In this document: positions 33,321 to 44,797 of the stretch, in pieces | Layout: each line of letters opens with the position of its first letter | Position numbering within the stretch: position 1 is the first letter of the stretch | Assembly: GCA_020747065.1 (NCBI GenBank) | Contig: JAGMVK010000011.1 | Coordinates: forward strand, 1,961,983-2,025,982 | Origin: Cadophora sp. MPI-SDFR-AT-0126 | Lineage: Eukaryota; Ascomycota; Leotiomycetes; Helotiales; Ploettnerulaceae | Direction of reading: 5' to 3' | Length of the DNA: 64,000 nucleotides | Program-made: the position numbers and the translations under genes | The notes under the pieces: model-generated | Told to the model about the DNA's origin: nothing | What the model saw: only the letters and a program-made list of their open reading frames with translations | The model's database searches: none

Positions 33321-34499
33321 TGCCCCTCCTTCTCCTCCCATCTTCGAGCCTCCTAATGTTAAACTATCCTCAGTTGCGTCTCCGCCCTTTACACCTCCTT
33401 GGTCCGATGTTTCAACATCTTTCTCTTCTAATGCTTTGTATTACAAATTTTCCAGCTCCGCATCCAATCGACGGAAGAGATCTTCACCATCTTAGTCCCA
33501 AGCATCTTGATCAACGCCGTCTCAGACGTTGTCCCAAAGCTTCAACGTTGCACCGCGCACCTTCTGTATCTGATTACTAAACCTTTATTACTAATTTATA
33601 TGCCTTGCGACCAAGGAGTCGATACAAATAACGGCCGATAATAGTGTACGTGCCGCGCTATTTGGTTAGAAATTGGTCTCGGTTCTGCTCCTCCCGCAAA
33701 TGCATCAGGTAGATAACCAGGTTCTTGAGTTTTTCGACATCTCCACGGCTTAAACTGATACTTGAGAAATCACACTAATTAATGAAAAGGACATTATTGT
33801 CTGCCGCTGCCGCGGCAGCCACAGCCAGCATCTCAGTGGGTGTCGAGATCGGAATACTTGTTGATGGGGCGGGAACAATGGTAGCTATGATAGGTGGTCA
33901 GCGATGGGGAAGAACACCAGTTGAAAGGATGGTCTACTACCAGCGTACCATTCTCAATTCTTTGATGGGCCTAATATCAGCTCCTCCGCTAACGGGACAG
34001 CTGTAATTCGGATTCTCCGATGTTGCTTTAGTTGTGATTTGGCTTGCGAGGACGCTTCGGGCGAGGCGAGACTGATTAATTATAGTAATATGGATTTTGA
34101 AGAATTGACTTGGAAAAGAACGATTGCGAAGTGTATTTTATATTCTGGGTCTTAAAGCGAATAGTAAAAGATAATCATATATTAGTCCTTAGCAGCAGCT
34201 ACAACTACGCATTTCCATAAATACAAACATAATCTTAGTCTGGCGATGTGTCTTTTTTAATTGTATTTATTATTCTTACAAGTCTCGCTCTTCACAAAGA
34301 ACTGTTTTGCTAAAGCCAGATTAGGCAGCCATTTGCCAGGAATTTCTATGTTATCTCTAACTGTTCTCTTAGTCGATTTCACGGAGTTTTTTTTATCATT
34401 ATAGGAAGGTAAAAGAGCATTCAACACTACAGTAGCGTGAAGAAAAGGTGTTTTATCAAAACTTCAAGCGAACTCCAACTTAGTCTTATCTTCTAATTC
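33321..34499. other. Low-confidence coding relics
   Basis: A plus-strand Ser/Pro-rich frame (33320-33470, ...ASPPFTPPWSDVSTSFSSN, then a TAG) and a minus-strand frame near 33775-33670 (LSRGDVEKLKNLVIYLMHL, ending at a stop) look protein-like but cannot be built into genes. I could not assign a family to either. Confidence 0.25.
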
Positions 34500-35170
34500 C
34501 CAGTCTTGTCTCGCAACAGCATTCACTTAATGGTCGATATCGCAGGTGGTAAGATCTTTGGGTTAGATCTTGCAACCCTGGAGCCTGGGCGCCGCGTTAG
34601 GTACTCAGAGCATGATGTAGAGACTTTCAAGAAATTCATCCTCACAAATTGTCGATTCCAACGGTTCTTAAAGTACTATAAGGTCACCACCTCCGCCTTG
34701 CGAAACTAGAAAGTCGACTTAGGGCCACTTCGACAAATGTTAGGATGTTCGGACCTCGACTGCAAAATCTCTCAGAGGCGCTCTTGTTTTACCGATACTT
34801 GATAAAAAGGTTCGATCGGCCCCCTGCCTCCGAAACCTTGTAAGTTCTTGCTTTGTCTGCTAATCTCACATCCTAATCGTTGCAGCCAAGAATCTTCCCC
34901 TTAGTCTAGAGCTTCGGAAGATAAGGGGGAATCCGAATCCAATGATGACTCTTCAGAGGAAGATGAGGATATAAGCAGCCAGCCTGCGGAAGCTAATCTT
35001 GCGTTTACAGGGTTAAGTGCAATGTTAAAAGGAAAGTTGGCTTTGCGAGCGGCGAGAATAAAGAGGCCGAAATTCAATATTTGATAGCGAAGAGAGAGCG
35101 CAAATTGGAGCTTCATGTGTACTTGAAGGGATTAAGGCTAGAGTTAGATATCATGGGTCAAAATAAATAA
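34500..35170 (+). pseudogene. Broken gene with acidic linker and C-terminal coiled coil, family unknown
   Basis: A plus-strand frame (VRYSEHDVETFKKFI, FQRFLKYYKVTTSAL) ends near 34707 but resumes in another frame (KLESRLRATSTNVRMFGPRL, then LLFYRYLIKRFDRPP). This joins across an intron with a GTAAGT donor and TTGCAG acceptor (~34840-34886) to a Ser/Asp/Glu-rich segment (NDDSSEEDEDISSQ). It then shifts again into a basic coiled region (IQYLIAKRERKLELHVYLKG) ending at TAA ~35170. An in-frame TAG follows ESSP where Gln is likely. At least two frameshifts and one stop make it a pseudogene. The layout (helical core, acidic linker, coiled coil) gives no firm family. Confidence 0.4.
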
Positions 35171-35783
35171 ACAGCGTAGAGAGTATCTTGAGACTTTGCG
35201 GGGTGGGCGATCACGGGTGAGGATTTGTGCGCAAATAGTTTCGCAGATGAGGATATTTGCAATGATCTGAGTGAAATCTAACTTTAGAAATTTGACCTTT
35301 TCAAGTCTACTTATTATTTTAGTTATAAGCTCATAACCTTTTTAAGAAAAGTTTGTATTAGTAAATTCTTTATGCTCTTGATATGGTTTGCAGCACAACC
35401 TGAAAGAGTGGAGAGAGTAAACATTACTTACGTGAGGGTCTTGCTTGAAGACGAGGGGTTGTAGAACGTGTTTCGTTAGGAATCAAATCTATTTCCTATT
35501 GCTCCTAAATCTTTTAAATCTTTCCCCTTCTTCCGCATTTCGAAAAAAAAAAAAATCTAGACAGTAGGTCGATTTAAGCATAGTTCTACCACGTTTTGGT
35601 CTGAGTAATCCGTCAAAGCCTGTAAGTACTATAAGTTTAATCTGCTCGTCTGGTGCCTCAAATGGTTATTTCCCAGTGGATTATGAGCCAGGATCTACTC
35701 AAGCTAAAGTCAAACAATATGTTCAAGTAAGACTCTAATGAAGATGGGTCTTTAAGTTATTTACGACTTCGGAATCCTTCTAC

Positions 35784-35990
35784 AGTCTCATCGCAGATCT
35801 CCCGTTGAACACTCTTACTACAACCCTATTAACCTCTAAGGTGTTTCATTTGCCACTAGAGCTGGTGCAAAATCTAGGCTTCACGGGCCTAGAGCAAACC
35901 CCGCCCTAGTTGGATGTAAACCAAGCCGCCTCTGTTGTCAATATTATTACCGAGGAAGTGATTCGGAAGATTGTCGCAACTTATAACTAA
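35784..35990 (+). pseudogene. Terminal-exon remnant, 68 codons with one stop
   Basis: Following a CTACAG acceptor, the frame reads SLIADLPLNTLTTTLL, then VFHLPLELVQNLGFTGLEQ, an in-frame TAG, then ASVVNIITEEVIRKIVATYN and TAA. The hydrophobic/helical pattern is protein-like. It could be the end of the same broken gene as 34500-35170, but that cannot be shown. Confidence 0.3.
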
Positions 35991-36165
35991 TAAGCACACT
36001 TCTTAAGGCAAGAAGGCCCTTTCGCTTCTATTCCAAAGTTTCGAACGTTTTTTCATAGCATTTCCCTTCATTTATTATTAAATTCCTTAGCTGCTGCACC
36101 GTAAGCTTCTGCTTCGATTTCATTATTGAATTTCTTGCTGACTAATATCTGACGGCAGCTCAGTA

Positions 36166-36923
36166 ACGTTCCACCCCCCTATTTGGCTATACCTTTTACA
36201 CCAAAACTTACTACTTTTAATAATTAATAAGTCTTGAACTTATTAATAAAATAAGCTAAAACTCGGAATTTGTATTATTTATTACTTAAATTATCTTATG
36301 TTCAAATCTTATAAGATTTGTATTACGTAATATTATAAAATAAGTATTTGAAGTCTTAGAAATTTTTCGCTAACAAATTTAGTGTAAAATCGATTTTTAT
36401 AAATCTTTTAATAACTTTTACAATTATTAGTCAATTAACTTAAAACTTTTAATAAAGTTATATTATAACTATATTCTTGAAAATCTAGAGTTTAAAGGTA
36501 TTTCTATTAATAGTAATTAAATAATTAAGTAAATAATCGATCCTCATATAAAATATTTGTATAAGAGAAATTATTTACTTAATTAAAACTTACTTACAAA
36601 TACAATCATCTTAAAACTTTCTAAATCTTAAGAAAGGTATATAAACTTAAAGTTATAAAAATCTTATATAATTATAGTTATTATTTAAAAAGTTATTATT
36701 AAGTGATTTTTAACGTTTTTTGTATGTAAAAACATCAATTTAAAATTACGTAATAATTTATAATACAAATTGTAATTAGATTTGTAAATTTAGTGATTAA
36801 AGTCTAATAAATACAAATATGAAATTTTTATTTAATATTATTAATTATTTGTGTTGTTATTACTACCTCAAAATCGCGTTTTTTGGTGTAAAAGACGGGC
36901 CAAATGGGGGGGGGGTGGGACGT
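36166..36923. mobile_element. MITE, 758 bp, with ~42-bp terminal inverted repeats and TA target
   Basis: The left end is ACGTTCCACCCCCC...ATTTGG, then CTTTTACACCAAAA. The right end is its inverse: TTTTGGTGTAAAAG, CCAAATGGGG, then GGGACGT. Both are flanked by TA (36164-36165 and 36924-36925). The interior is AT-rich and encodes nothing, so it is non-autonomous. C-rich ends and the TA target put it with Tc1/mariner/pogo-type elements, probably mobilised by a Fot1/pogo transposase such as that of the 41528 element. Confidence 0.8.
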
Positions 36924-36925
36924 TA

Positions 36926-37385
36926 CTAACAGAATTATCTAATAGCTGAAAATCTTAAATCAGTAGTCTTATCGGTTATAATCGCCCTTTTTTAAAGTAT
37001 TTATATTCGCTTAATTATAAATTAATTTTAGTCACTTTTGTATAGTGTTTTTTAACTTTTAAATCTAAGATAATTGCCTAATTAGAACTAGCTTATATAT
37101 TATATTTGAAGTAATATATATATTAATATTATATATTATTAATTTTATATGTTTTTATTAACGTTTTATAAAGATATTATCAAGTGAAAATCGCTGTTTT
37201 TGGTGTAAAAGGTGGTCTATGTAAAGTAGAGAATATTAGTGTGAATGATGATTTAATTAAGAGGGGATTTCTAGGTCTATATAACTACTTTAGCTTATCA
37301 CGTGTGTATTCGCTTAAATAGCCTAATTAGGTAAATACAAGCTCAAACGAGCCTTTACCAAATGTAGTTGCTTCCGGCGGTTTAA
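36926..37385. repeat. AT-rich MITE-related fragment (copy also at 48430-48640)
   Basis: Positions ~37010-37215 are the reverse complement of ~48430-48640 (matching TTTTAACTTTTAAATCTAAG and AGAACTAGCTTATATATTAT). The right edge (AAAATCGCTGTTTTTGGTG) resembles the inner part of the adjacent MITE's terminal repeat. A second member of that MITE group has lost its C-rich tip. Confidence 0.6.
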
Positions 37386-37578
37386 TGTAACGACGCAATA
37401 TCACTGGTAGGCAAATAGTGATATTATAGGTCTGGTACGAAGGAAACAAGAAGGTAAGGAGCCCTCAGAGGGGGAGCGGCCCTATATATACACGAATCTG
37501 GTCCGAACCCTGTTCGGCAATATTCCGGCAGTACCTGAGTACCCCTATTTCTAGCACTTCCGTCACTTCAATATTACA
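37386..37578. mobile_element. Solo LTR, 193 bp, with 5-bp target duplication
   Basis: It begins TGTAACGACGCA, ends CAATATTACA and is flanked by TTTAA at 37381-37385 and 37579-37583. Its last 78 bases match the window's first 78 bases. It contains a TATA-like CTATATATA at ~37482, as an LTR promoter would. No internal region: an intra-element recombination product. Confidence 0.85.
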
Positions 37579-37592
37579 TTTAAGACGTAAAG

Positions 37593-37794
37593 CCTAGAGC
37601 TTCGTACAGCCGGTGTTTTAGTCTCGGAAAGCCGTATATCAGAAGCCTCGGATTCCGTGGCTGTAACCGGTGGAAGTAAGAGCTCTGCATTAGGCGTGTA
37701 TAGCTCGTCTAAGCCCAGAGCTTCGTACAATCGGTGTTTTAGCCTAGAAAAGCCGTGTATCAAAAGCCTTGGATTCCGTGGCTGCTTTGAGCCT
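37593..37794. repeat. Tandem duplication, copies 121 bp apart
   Basis: Copies at 37593-37673 and 37714-37794 share AGAGCTTCGTACA, then CGGTGTTTTAG, AAAGCCGT, then GGATTCCGTGGCTG, with mostly transition differences. The minus-strand open frame across it is a by-product of the repeat. Confidence 0.7.
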
Positions 37795-37860
37795 AAAGTG
37801 AGCTTAGAATAGGCTTTATTAAGCGAGGCGAAGCGAGGTAGTTGAGTTATAATCTTATAG

Positions 37861-37901
37861 TCCAAATGGGGGGGTGGTCCAAATGGTGGGGTGGGGACTT
37901 A
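37861..37901. mobile_element. Isolated C/G-rich transposon terminus
   Basis: TCCAAATGG units with G-runs lead to GGGGTGGGGACT and TA, the same tip as the pogo-family right end at 21868. No partner left end was found nearby. Confidence 0.5.
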
Positions 37902-38643
37902 AGGCGGCAGAATAAGAAGTCAGAGGGGTTAGTATGGTTGATGGGTTGAACTTAAAGTAATATACTTAAGGAGAGTGGGGAAAGAGGGCGCTTATTCATT
38001 ATCGTGGTGATTTATTATACTATAATAAAGAGGTTAGGGCTTTGTAGTTTTTCTCTGGGGAGTTTTGAAACTACGAGCTCCTTTGGCGTAATGAAGACGA
38101 TAAGCTTTACGAGGGTTCCCTTTTTTCCACTTGTGTCTATAACAGGAAATAACACGTACTTAATTACATCACTGACCCCCGAATAAAAACAGTCCCAGTA
38201 GATACAATACTTTGTTGCCCTGTGGAGGGAAATGGAACCTAATAACCACATGATAAGAGAAGTAATATAAAGTAAGAAGCGAGGAGGATTCTTAGATCAA
38301 GAAATTACAAATTTAGTAAACGTAAAGCTATTATATATTTAAAGAAACGGAAAAGTTAAAAGAAGAGAGAGAAAAAAAAATATATTAAATAGAATCTAAG
38401 AGTGCCTTCTTATTATTAAACTATTTCGACGTATTAATCTCTTTGATATAAAAGAATTTATTTGGTTAGGTAATAAAGAAATACCCGAGGGTCTTCCCTA
38501 TCCCACTACCTTGTTGTTTTCTTTAATTTCCACTTCTTTAAGTAAGTACCTGTTATTTGAGAGAGTTACTATTAGTGCTTGCAATGGCAGGATCACAAAA
38601 GTGGGTTTGAGTCATGTACGAGCTTTACACGAATCTCATTTCA
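37902..38643. other. Intergenic, nothing recognised
   Basis: No supported gene or repeat structure. Confidence 0.35.
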
Positions 38644-39560
38644 TTATGTTATTCCAGCTCGATTGGCGCCAGCTTCTCTTACTAGAGGGTCCAGCTCGGA
38701 TAATAGCCTCACCCCATGAATTAAGCTGGAGCCTAACTTGGGTGCCTCTTCTGCTGTTCCGAAACTCTTTCTTTGGAGGCGGAGTAGAACTTTTATAGGA
38801 TGCTTAACTTGTCTGGTAACCCGAATATGCGTTGTGTCCAAGGGTTCTTCAGGTTGTGTAACACTAACGTGATCGCGAAGGTTGCTTGTGGAGGTGTTCG
38901 TATATCGCTAGTTACGCGAGTTATTTTTCGCGACGTTAGAGATTATTTCAGTCCTCAGTCGTGCCTTTATGATGGTACTCAAACTTGCATCAGCATGCAT
39001 GGACGTGTAAGTGTTCTCCTGGTGGATTGTATCCAAGATCGCCAGCGTCAGGAATGAAGTGTGGTACGAATTCGACCGATTGAACTGTTCTAGGAACTAC
39101 TGGTGGTACGATGCGCTGTCACTAAGCATTCGCCGGGCCTCGCGAAATGTTGGAAACTGCATAATGAAGTCGTTCAGAGCCGATTCTTGTACTCCATATC
39201 CCTTGTTGATGAGAATGTATAAGGCATGCACATAATCCTCGAAATTGCTTGATTAACAGCTTCGAAGTATGGCTATCTTCAAATTTTTGGAAGATTAGCG
39301 CTGTAGCAAGACCCATATTGTTCTTGAGTCTCTTTAGATGGGATCCTCCAGAAAGTTGAACGCCTTCGGTCGACTTTTAATCAAGCTGTACCTTGTTGTC
39401 TATCTGTGATATTCAAGTGTTACAGAGGTAGCAGGTTGCAAGACGTTCTTGCTTGCGCTGAATTTGACGCAATGTATGATCGATTTCTTTCTCCCTCAGC
39501 GCCGGCAAAACCCATTTCTCGATAGATTGAAAGCTCTGAAATGAGGATTTAGGCTAGCTT
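38644..39560 (-). pseudogene. Broken minus-strand gene, ~200-codon frame with two TAG stops
   Basis: From about 39250 to the stop at 38644 one frame stays open except for two TAG codons: EDYVHALYILINKGYGVQE, LNDFIMQFPTFREARRML, [stop], FLEQFNRSNSYHTSFLTLA, DASLSTIIKARLRTEIIS, [stop], LLRLQRKSFGTAEEAPKL. Both stops follow contexts where Gln or Arg would fit. Upstream (39560-39430) a helical, charged segment (SIEKWVLPALREKEIDHTL) may be an earlier exon. Long frame conservation without indels shows a recently disabled gene. The family is not recognised; the helical N-terminal part recalls fungal NLR/ankyrin-type N-terminal domains, but this is weak. Confidence 0.45.
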
Positions 39561-40227
39561 GGTCATTAGTATAACACACCCTGCCTCTTTCGGCAATATG
39601 AAATATGCTTCCATCTCAAATCTTAGGCATGCTCTGGCCTGAAATTTCATGCTTACAAAGGCATGAGACGAGATAGGTCTCTCCCACTGTGACGGCCACA
39701 CAGTCGTGACGATACTAGAACGCAAGAAGCCCTTCTGAAGGCTACCGAGGAGATCAAGTACGGTCCCGAAAGTGAACGCGGCTACGAGTTAGCCCTACAA
39801 CTTTCTGTGCCACCTATCACAATACGGCAAGCTTATCTGGTATATAATTATAACACGCCAAACAGTTTTCAATTGCTTAAAAGAAGTTGCACACGGAAAG
39901 TCCCAATCAGCTAACGAGCCGTATTGGGCGCCCTCACCAAACTTCCAAGATATAGCTCAGAGTCTCTAGTTGTGAGCGGGGGAGCAAAGTAGTGGAAATC
40001 TGCATCGACAATTTAACGTATGGTCAAGCTTCATTTGAGACCCGTGACTCTTTGTCGATAGCATTCAGTTCGAACCACCAAAGTCCCCAGTAATACCATA
40101 CCCAATGCATGGCAAAACGAAACGAGTTAAACATACCAATCACGACAAAAGGCCTCTCCCTAGTTCAAACATTCTATCTCGAGAATCAAATACAAGAAAA
40201 GAAATGAAACTGCCTCGAATCTGGTGG
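39561..40227. other. Intergenic, nothing recognised
   Basis: No supported gene. Confidence 0.35.
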
Positions 40228-40975
40228 TACAAATCGGTTCCGGTAGGTGTTCGCCAATTTTACCGCTTTGGAGTAGTAACTCGTAGGGCATATACCCCAC
40301 TTCTTATATATCCTACGTAACGAAACTATCTTATTCTTTACTAAAACCTGTACTATAGGTCGCGCGCCGAAAACAAGCCGTCGAGAGACCTCTCCGAGTT
40401 ATAAAACCGAAGTTTAAACTCGCTAAAAAAATAATTACTCGATTCTTTAAATTATAAAGCTTAAAGACTTATCTCGCTTTACTGTACGCTTAATTATCGA
40501 CTGTTACGAAGTACGGGGTCGCGCCGCTTATAAAAACCTCTCTCGATATAATACTGCATCGAAAACTACTCCGCGAGATAATCGTGCTTTTATACAATAC
40601 GTAAATAAAAACACGAGAGCGACTCTTTATATACTCGCAACTTTATTGAAATTGATAAAATAACTTAAGCGAAACCTCGTACGTAAAATCCTTAAGAACG
40701 TTAGTAAATCGAAGCGTCGACCTCAGAAGAAGCTTTTCTTAAAAGAAGAGTATAAATATTAATATCGCGTGTAATATAAAAAGAAAAAAATACTTAAACG
40801 AAATTATAATAAGGTATGCTGGTCTAATAAAGTTACTTTCCACGTTAATACTGACGGATCGGTATTTTACGTGACTCGTAGAGCCGGAGAAGAATACCTT
40901 AAAAAAAACTTAAAGCCTAGCTTTAAGTTAGAGAGGACAACTGTTAGTATTTGGTCTTGTTACTGCGGAGACGAA

Positions 40976-41472
40976 TGTTACGAACCTGGGTTGTGCAACC
41001 CAACAGGTTCGTACAATATAAGCGGAGTGCGCAAGGCAATGGGTTTGCGTATACCCCGTGGATTGGACACACTAAGAAGTTTGCACAAATCAAGTGATTT
41101 GTACAAGCTAGGAACACCTCATTAGTCATTCATTATATAATTTAAGCAGCGGTGTTGAAACCACGGATTCCAGCGGCCGAGGGATCACGTGAAATGCTAG
41201 CCAGCTAGACCAGGCTTGCGGGCTCGCGCGCTCAGCAAGATCGTCTAGCATGGCCTACACTCGGAATTGAAGTTCTATATAACGAGTAGATAGTTTCCTA
41301 GATAGCAGAGCTTCGTGCTCAAACAATTATAGCAAGTTTATATCTAGTTTACCACTGCTTGTAACGTCTCAATTCTAATTAAGAACCAATTACCTTGTGA
41401 CTTTACTTTATAGCTGATACCAACTAACGGAGCTTGTACGCCGCGTACCAGTCAGAACCTAGCAACGTTACA
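40976..41472. mobile_element. Solo LTR, 497 bp, with 5-bp target duplication, nested in mariner
   Basis: It begins TGTTACGAACC, ends ACGTTACA and is flanked by ACGAA at 40971-40975 and 41473-41477. Normal GC content indicates little RIP. Its degraded relative lies at 24968-25607. Confidence 0.85.
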
Positions 41473-41527
41473 ACGAAATAGGCCCGTTAGTAATTATTCC
41501 GAAAGGTAAGATTATAACAGCTGCTTA

Positions 41528-43430
41528 ACGTCTCACTCCCCCCTTTGGCTCACTCCCGCCTTTGGTTCACCCCCCCCTTTGGCTCACCCTCGCCTTTGGA
41601 CCACTCCCGCCTTTGGCCCACCCCTGCCCTTGGCCCACCTCGCTTAATTCTAATACTTCCTATTCAAGACTTAATAACTTTATTTTACTTTAACTTCTAT
41701 ATAAGATATTATAAAATCTAATTCTCTTTCTAATTCTGATTCTTTAGGTTTAATTTAGCGCTTTCTAGCTGCAATTTAAGCCTTTTTAATAGTACAGATT
41801 ATTATAAACTTGGAATTTAAATTAATCTAAATTTTTTCTTTTTCTTTAGCCTTAAGTACTTTAATTTTTCTTTTAATTCTTTAATCTTTATATTTGCCTT
41901 TCTTAATTTATATTTCTTCTTATTAATCTCTTTTATAACTTTTTTAAAAAACAAACGTTATATCGGAAGTTAGTTATATAACCTACTAGCTAAAGTACGA
42001 ATTTATAAATATAAATCTTTTCGCGCTTTTAAAGTTTATAACTTAATTAAAATATTAGAAATCTTTAAAAGTAATATTAGCGTATCTTAAGACTTTAAAA
42101 GCGTTAGATTTATTGATTTATTACTGTTTTCTAATAGCAAAGAGTTTATTAGTAGTTTAATTATAAATATCAATTATAAATCTATAAATCTCTACTTTAA
42201 TTTAATATTAAAAGATATAATATTTTCTTAATATACTTTTTAGTAGCAAATAAGAAAGTTACGCTTACTAATTAATATAAAATTAATTAAAGAACTTAAC
42301 TTTTACAACTCTTTTTAATAAGCACGCTTAAGTAAAAAGAAAACTATTAAATTAAAAGGTTATAAGACGTATAATATATATACAGGTAAAAATAAGAAAT
42401 AGATATTATACTCGAGGCACTTTTAAAGGAATTTTATAGTCTCGTAGCTCTTATAGTTGTTTAAAATAAGAAGTCTTACTAAATAATCACGTGGTTATGT
42501 CTAAGGGATAAATATCTTTTCTAATTATTTTAAAGCCGTAGTATTAGTAATCTATTTATTTTTAATAATTGTAAAGTGCTAATTATTGAATATCTTTAAT
42601 TAAGATAAAAACTATTATTATTATACTGACTTTCCTTTATAAATTGCTAGTAGTTATATTGAAGCTTTAGTTATAGAAATATATTTAATAATTATTATTT
42701 AAGCACGTGAACTTGGCTATTTTGCTTAAACCTTGCGTATTTCAATACTTCTTATAATATATTTATTTAAACTATAACTTTTTATAATACTGGCTTTGTT
42801 TATATTTTATTATTAATTAATTAAAATAGCTTTAATTACCGGAATATTTAGTTTTTAGAACTAAGGCTATATAACTTTAGATCAAGCGTAATTAATACGT
42901 ATAGAATCAATATATATCTGCCTTTTAGTCTTAAGAATAAGATTACGAGCTAAAAATCGAGTTATTTAGTATTTTTTGAGTAGTTTATAATTCCTTTAAA
43001 GAGCTAGAAGCCTTTTTCTAAAAACCTAAATCTATACATATATAATTTTATAACTAAGAGCCTCTTAATTCAAAATCTAATTAATTAATTATTCTTTTAT
43101 AATTATAAATAATCTTTGCAAGTAATTAATAGCTTTTTAATATAATTAAGTCGTAATATTATAGTAACAGAATATAAACTTCGAAATACTTTACTAAAGA
43201 AATACCTTTCGTATTAACTTATTATTTGCGATCTTCTTAAGTATATATATAATATTATATTTAATATATTAAAGCTTTATAATCAAAACAATTCATATTC
43301 TAAATTTCAGATAAATCGATTAAAGAATAAAGATATAATTAATTATTAAAGTTAAGAGGTATAAGTAGCGGTGAGTTAAGCGAGGTGGGCCAAAGGCGGG
43401 GGTAGGCCAAAGGGGGGGGGGGTAAGATGT
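41528..43430 (-). mobile_element. Fot1/pogo-like transposon with full TIRs, RIP-degraded, nested in mariner
   Basis: Ends ACGTCTCACTCCCCCC... and ...GGGGGGTAAGATGT, both next to TA (41526-41527 and 43431-43432). On the minus strand around 42400-42290 the transposase C-terminal pattern is readable: LFLPVYILYVL, a stop, PFNLIVFFLLKRAY. Pogo-type proteins read CLPxHTxHxLQPLD..VFxPLKxAY there. The stop corresponds to the Gln (CAA to TAA). Many other stops are present; inactive. The left end carries ~16-bp sub-terminal repeats (see separate entry). Confidence 0.72.
41535..41643. repeat. Sub-terminal tandem repeats, ~16 bp x 7, C-rich
   Basis: Seven tandem variants of CACYCCCGCCTTTGGCY follow each other directly inside the left end of the pogo-like element; two inverse units close the right end. 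They are likely transposase-binding repeats; the C-runs could also form i-motif/G-quadruplex structures (inference). Confidence 0.7.
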
Positions 43431-43936
43431 TAATACTTAAAGACTGTAAAGAAGCACTTTTTGCCTTTTTATTAACGAATAAGACAAAAGTACGTCCCGG
43501 AGGTAATTATATAAGAAGATAACGCTTCGCGGTATAAGGTAAAGTTAGTCGCGAATTAGCTCGATAAGCAAAAAGTTAAAAGGCTTCGCTAGTTCTTGTA
43601 ATCTCCTGATCTTTCGCTTATTAAGAATTTGTAAAAGCAAATTAAGGTTCTAATTAAGAAAAGGAGATATAAAATTAAAAATCAAGGTATAATAGAAAAA
43701 AGCGTTAGAAGAAGTCTAGCTTATAATTTCTAAGAAATCGCTTTTAAAGTTAAATACTTTTATATTAAAGCGCTTGACTTTATATTTAAAAAACAAAAGA
43801 AGATCGATTAAGTATTTAATAGCTTTAATTTAATATATTTGCCTTGATTATATCTGCTTTTGTTATAGAGTTATATATATTACAAGTGAGATACGCGCTA
43901 AACCAAAAGTGGCGAACACCTACCGGAACCGATTAT

Positions 43937-44797
43937 ACACTAAGAGACATTAATTACTCCCAGGAATCTACATGTAATTAGTTATGGAAGCGAGTCTTCT
44001 CATCAACTTTGTGCAGACCCTAAAATGTGTCAGCTAGACCGCCACGGATGCCAGAGGATTTCTGGGAGCAAGGTTTCGTGCTTCTCCTTCCTTAATTTTC
44101 CGTACGTTTCACGACTTAACTAGCGACACGAATCTCAGGCACCACATAGCGGCTAGGAAGAAAGAGAAAGTCTCATACAACACGCTACAGTTAGTAGAAA
44201 AGAGATAGTCTCACTAGCAACAGACAACGGAAGAACAGAGTCTTGATGATAGAGTGCGAGAAAGGTTGAGTTTAATACGGAAAGTTTTCTAGAAGGAGCG
44301 AAGTGTTATTTTGAAAGAGCTGCAGCACTGGAGAGGATAGAGAGAGTAGAAAATTGGGAAGGTGGGAAAGTAGAAGAGTGGAGAGGGGGGACTCTAGGAG
44401 GACGTGACCACGATGTGGTATTTCTATTGCGGATCTCCTCATCGCTATTATTACTTTGCGTATTGCCAAGATCGACTCGACTAGTGGTGGAACAAGCAGA
44501 TTGAACTTATATTAAACTTGTTCAGTGGTCTATATCAGATCCGTGGAGTCATAGTAGACTCTCGCTCCTTTTTCTCTCGACTGAATATTACGAGAAAAAA
44601 ATACAAGGTAATAAGTCGGAGCGAGAGAATATGGTCGATGATACTTTACCTCGCGAGTTCATCCGAAAAGAAGGCTGTGACTCATCCCCGAAACCCAGTC
44701 GAAAGCTCAGCCGCAATCAGCACCCACTATGGTAATCCTTTTAAGAGAGAGTTCCTATCAATCGACGGAGAATCTCAAAGTCCAAAGAACATTTAAA
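43937..44797. other. Upstream region of the F-box gene
   Basis: No gene supported. Composition rises to normal from about 44050. Confidence 0.4.

Larger units (their letters stand above)
40228..43936 (+). mobile_element. Tc1/mariner-type transposon, RIP-degraded, split by two later insertions
   Basis: Terminal inverted repeats AATCGGTTCCGGTAGGTGTT (left ~40232, right ~43929 inverted) bound the block. Removing the nested LTR (40976-41472) and the pogo-like element (41528-43430) with their target duplications leaves ~1.29 kb, a normal Tc1/mariner length. Transposase remains are readable in pieces: NTDGSVFYVTRRAGEEY, LKPSFKLERTTVSIWS before the LTR; VIIPKG after it; VPEVII, EDNASRYK and a PDLSLIKNL-like stretch after the pogo element. 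These follow the order of DDE Tc1-type transposases. Stops and AT shift show RIP. The nesting gives the relative age: mariner first, the other two later. Confidence 0.75.

Noticed and set aside
37563..37865. 100-residue minus-strand protein
   Set aside because: Spans a solo LTR end and a tandem duplication; the frame is a by-product.
40228..40970. Independent gene at 40871-41125
   Set aside because: The frame is mariner transposase running into an inserted LTR.
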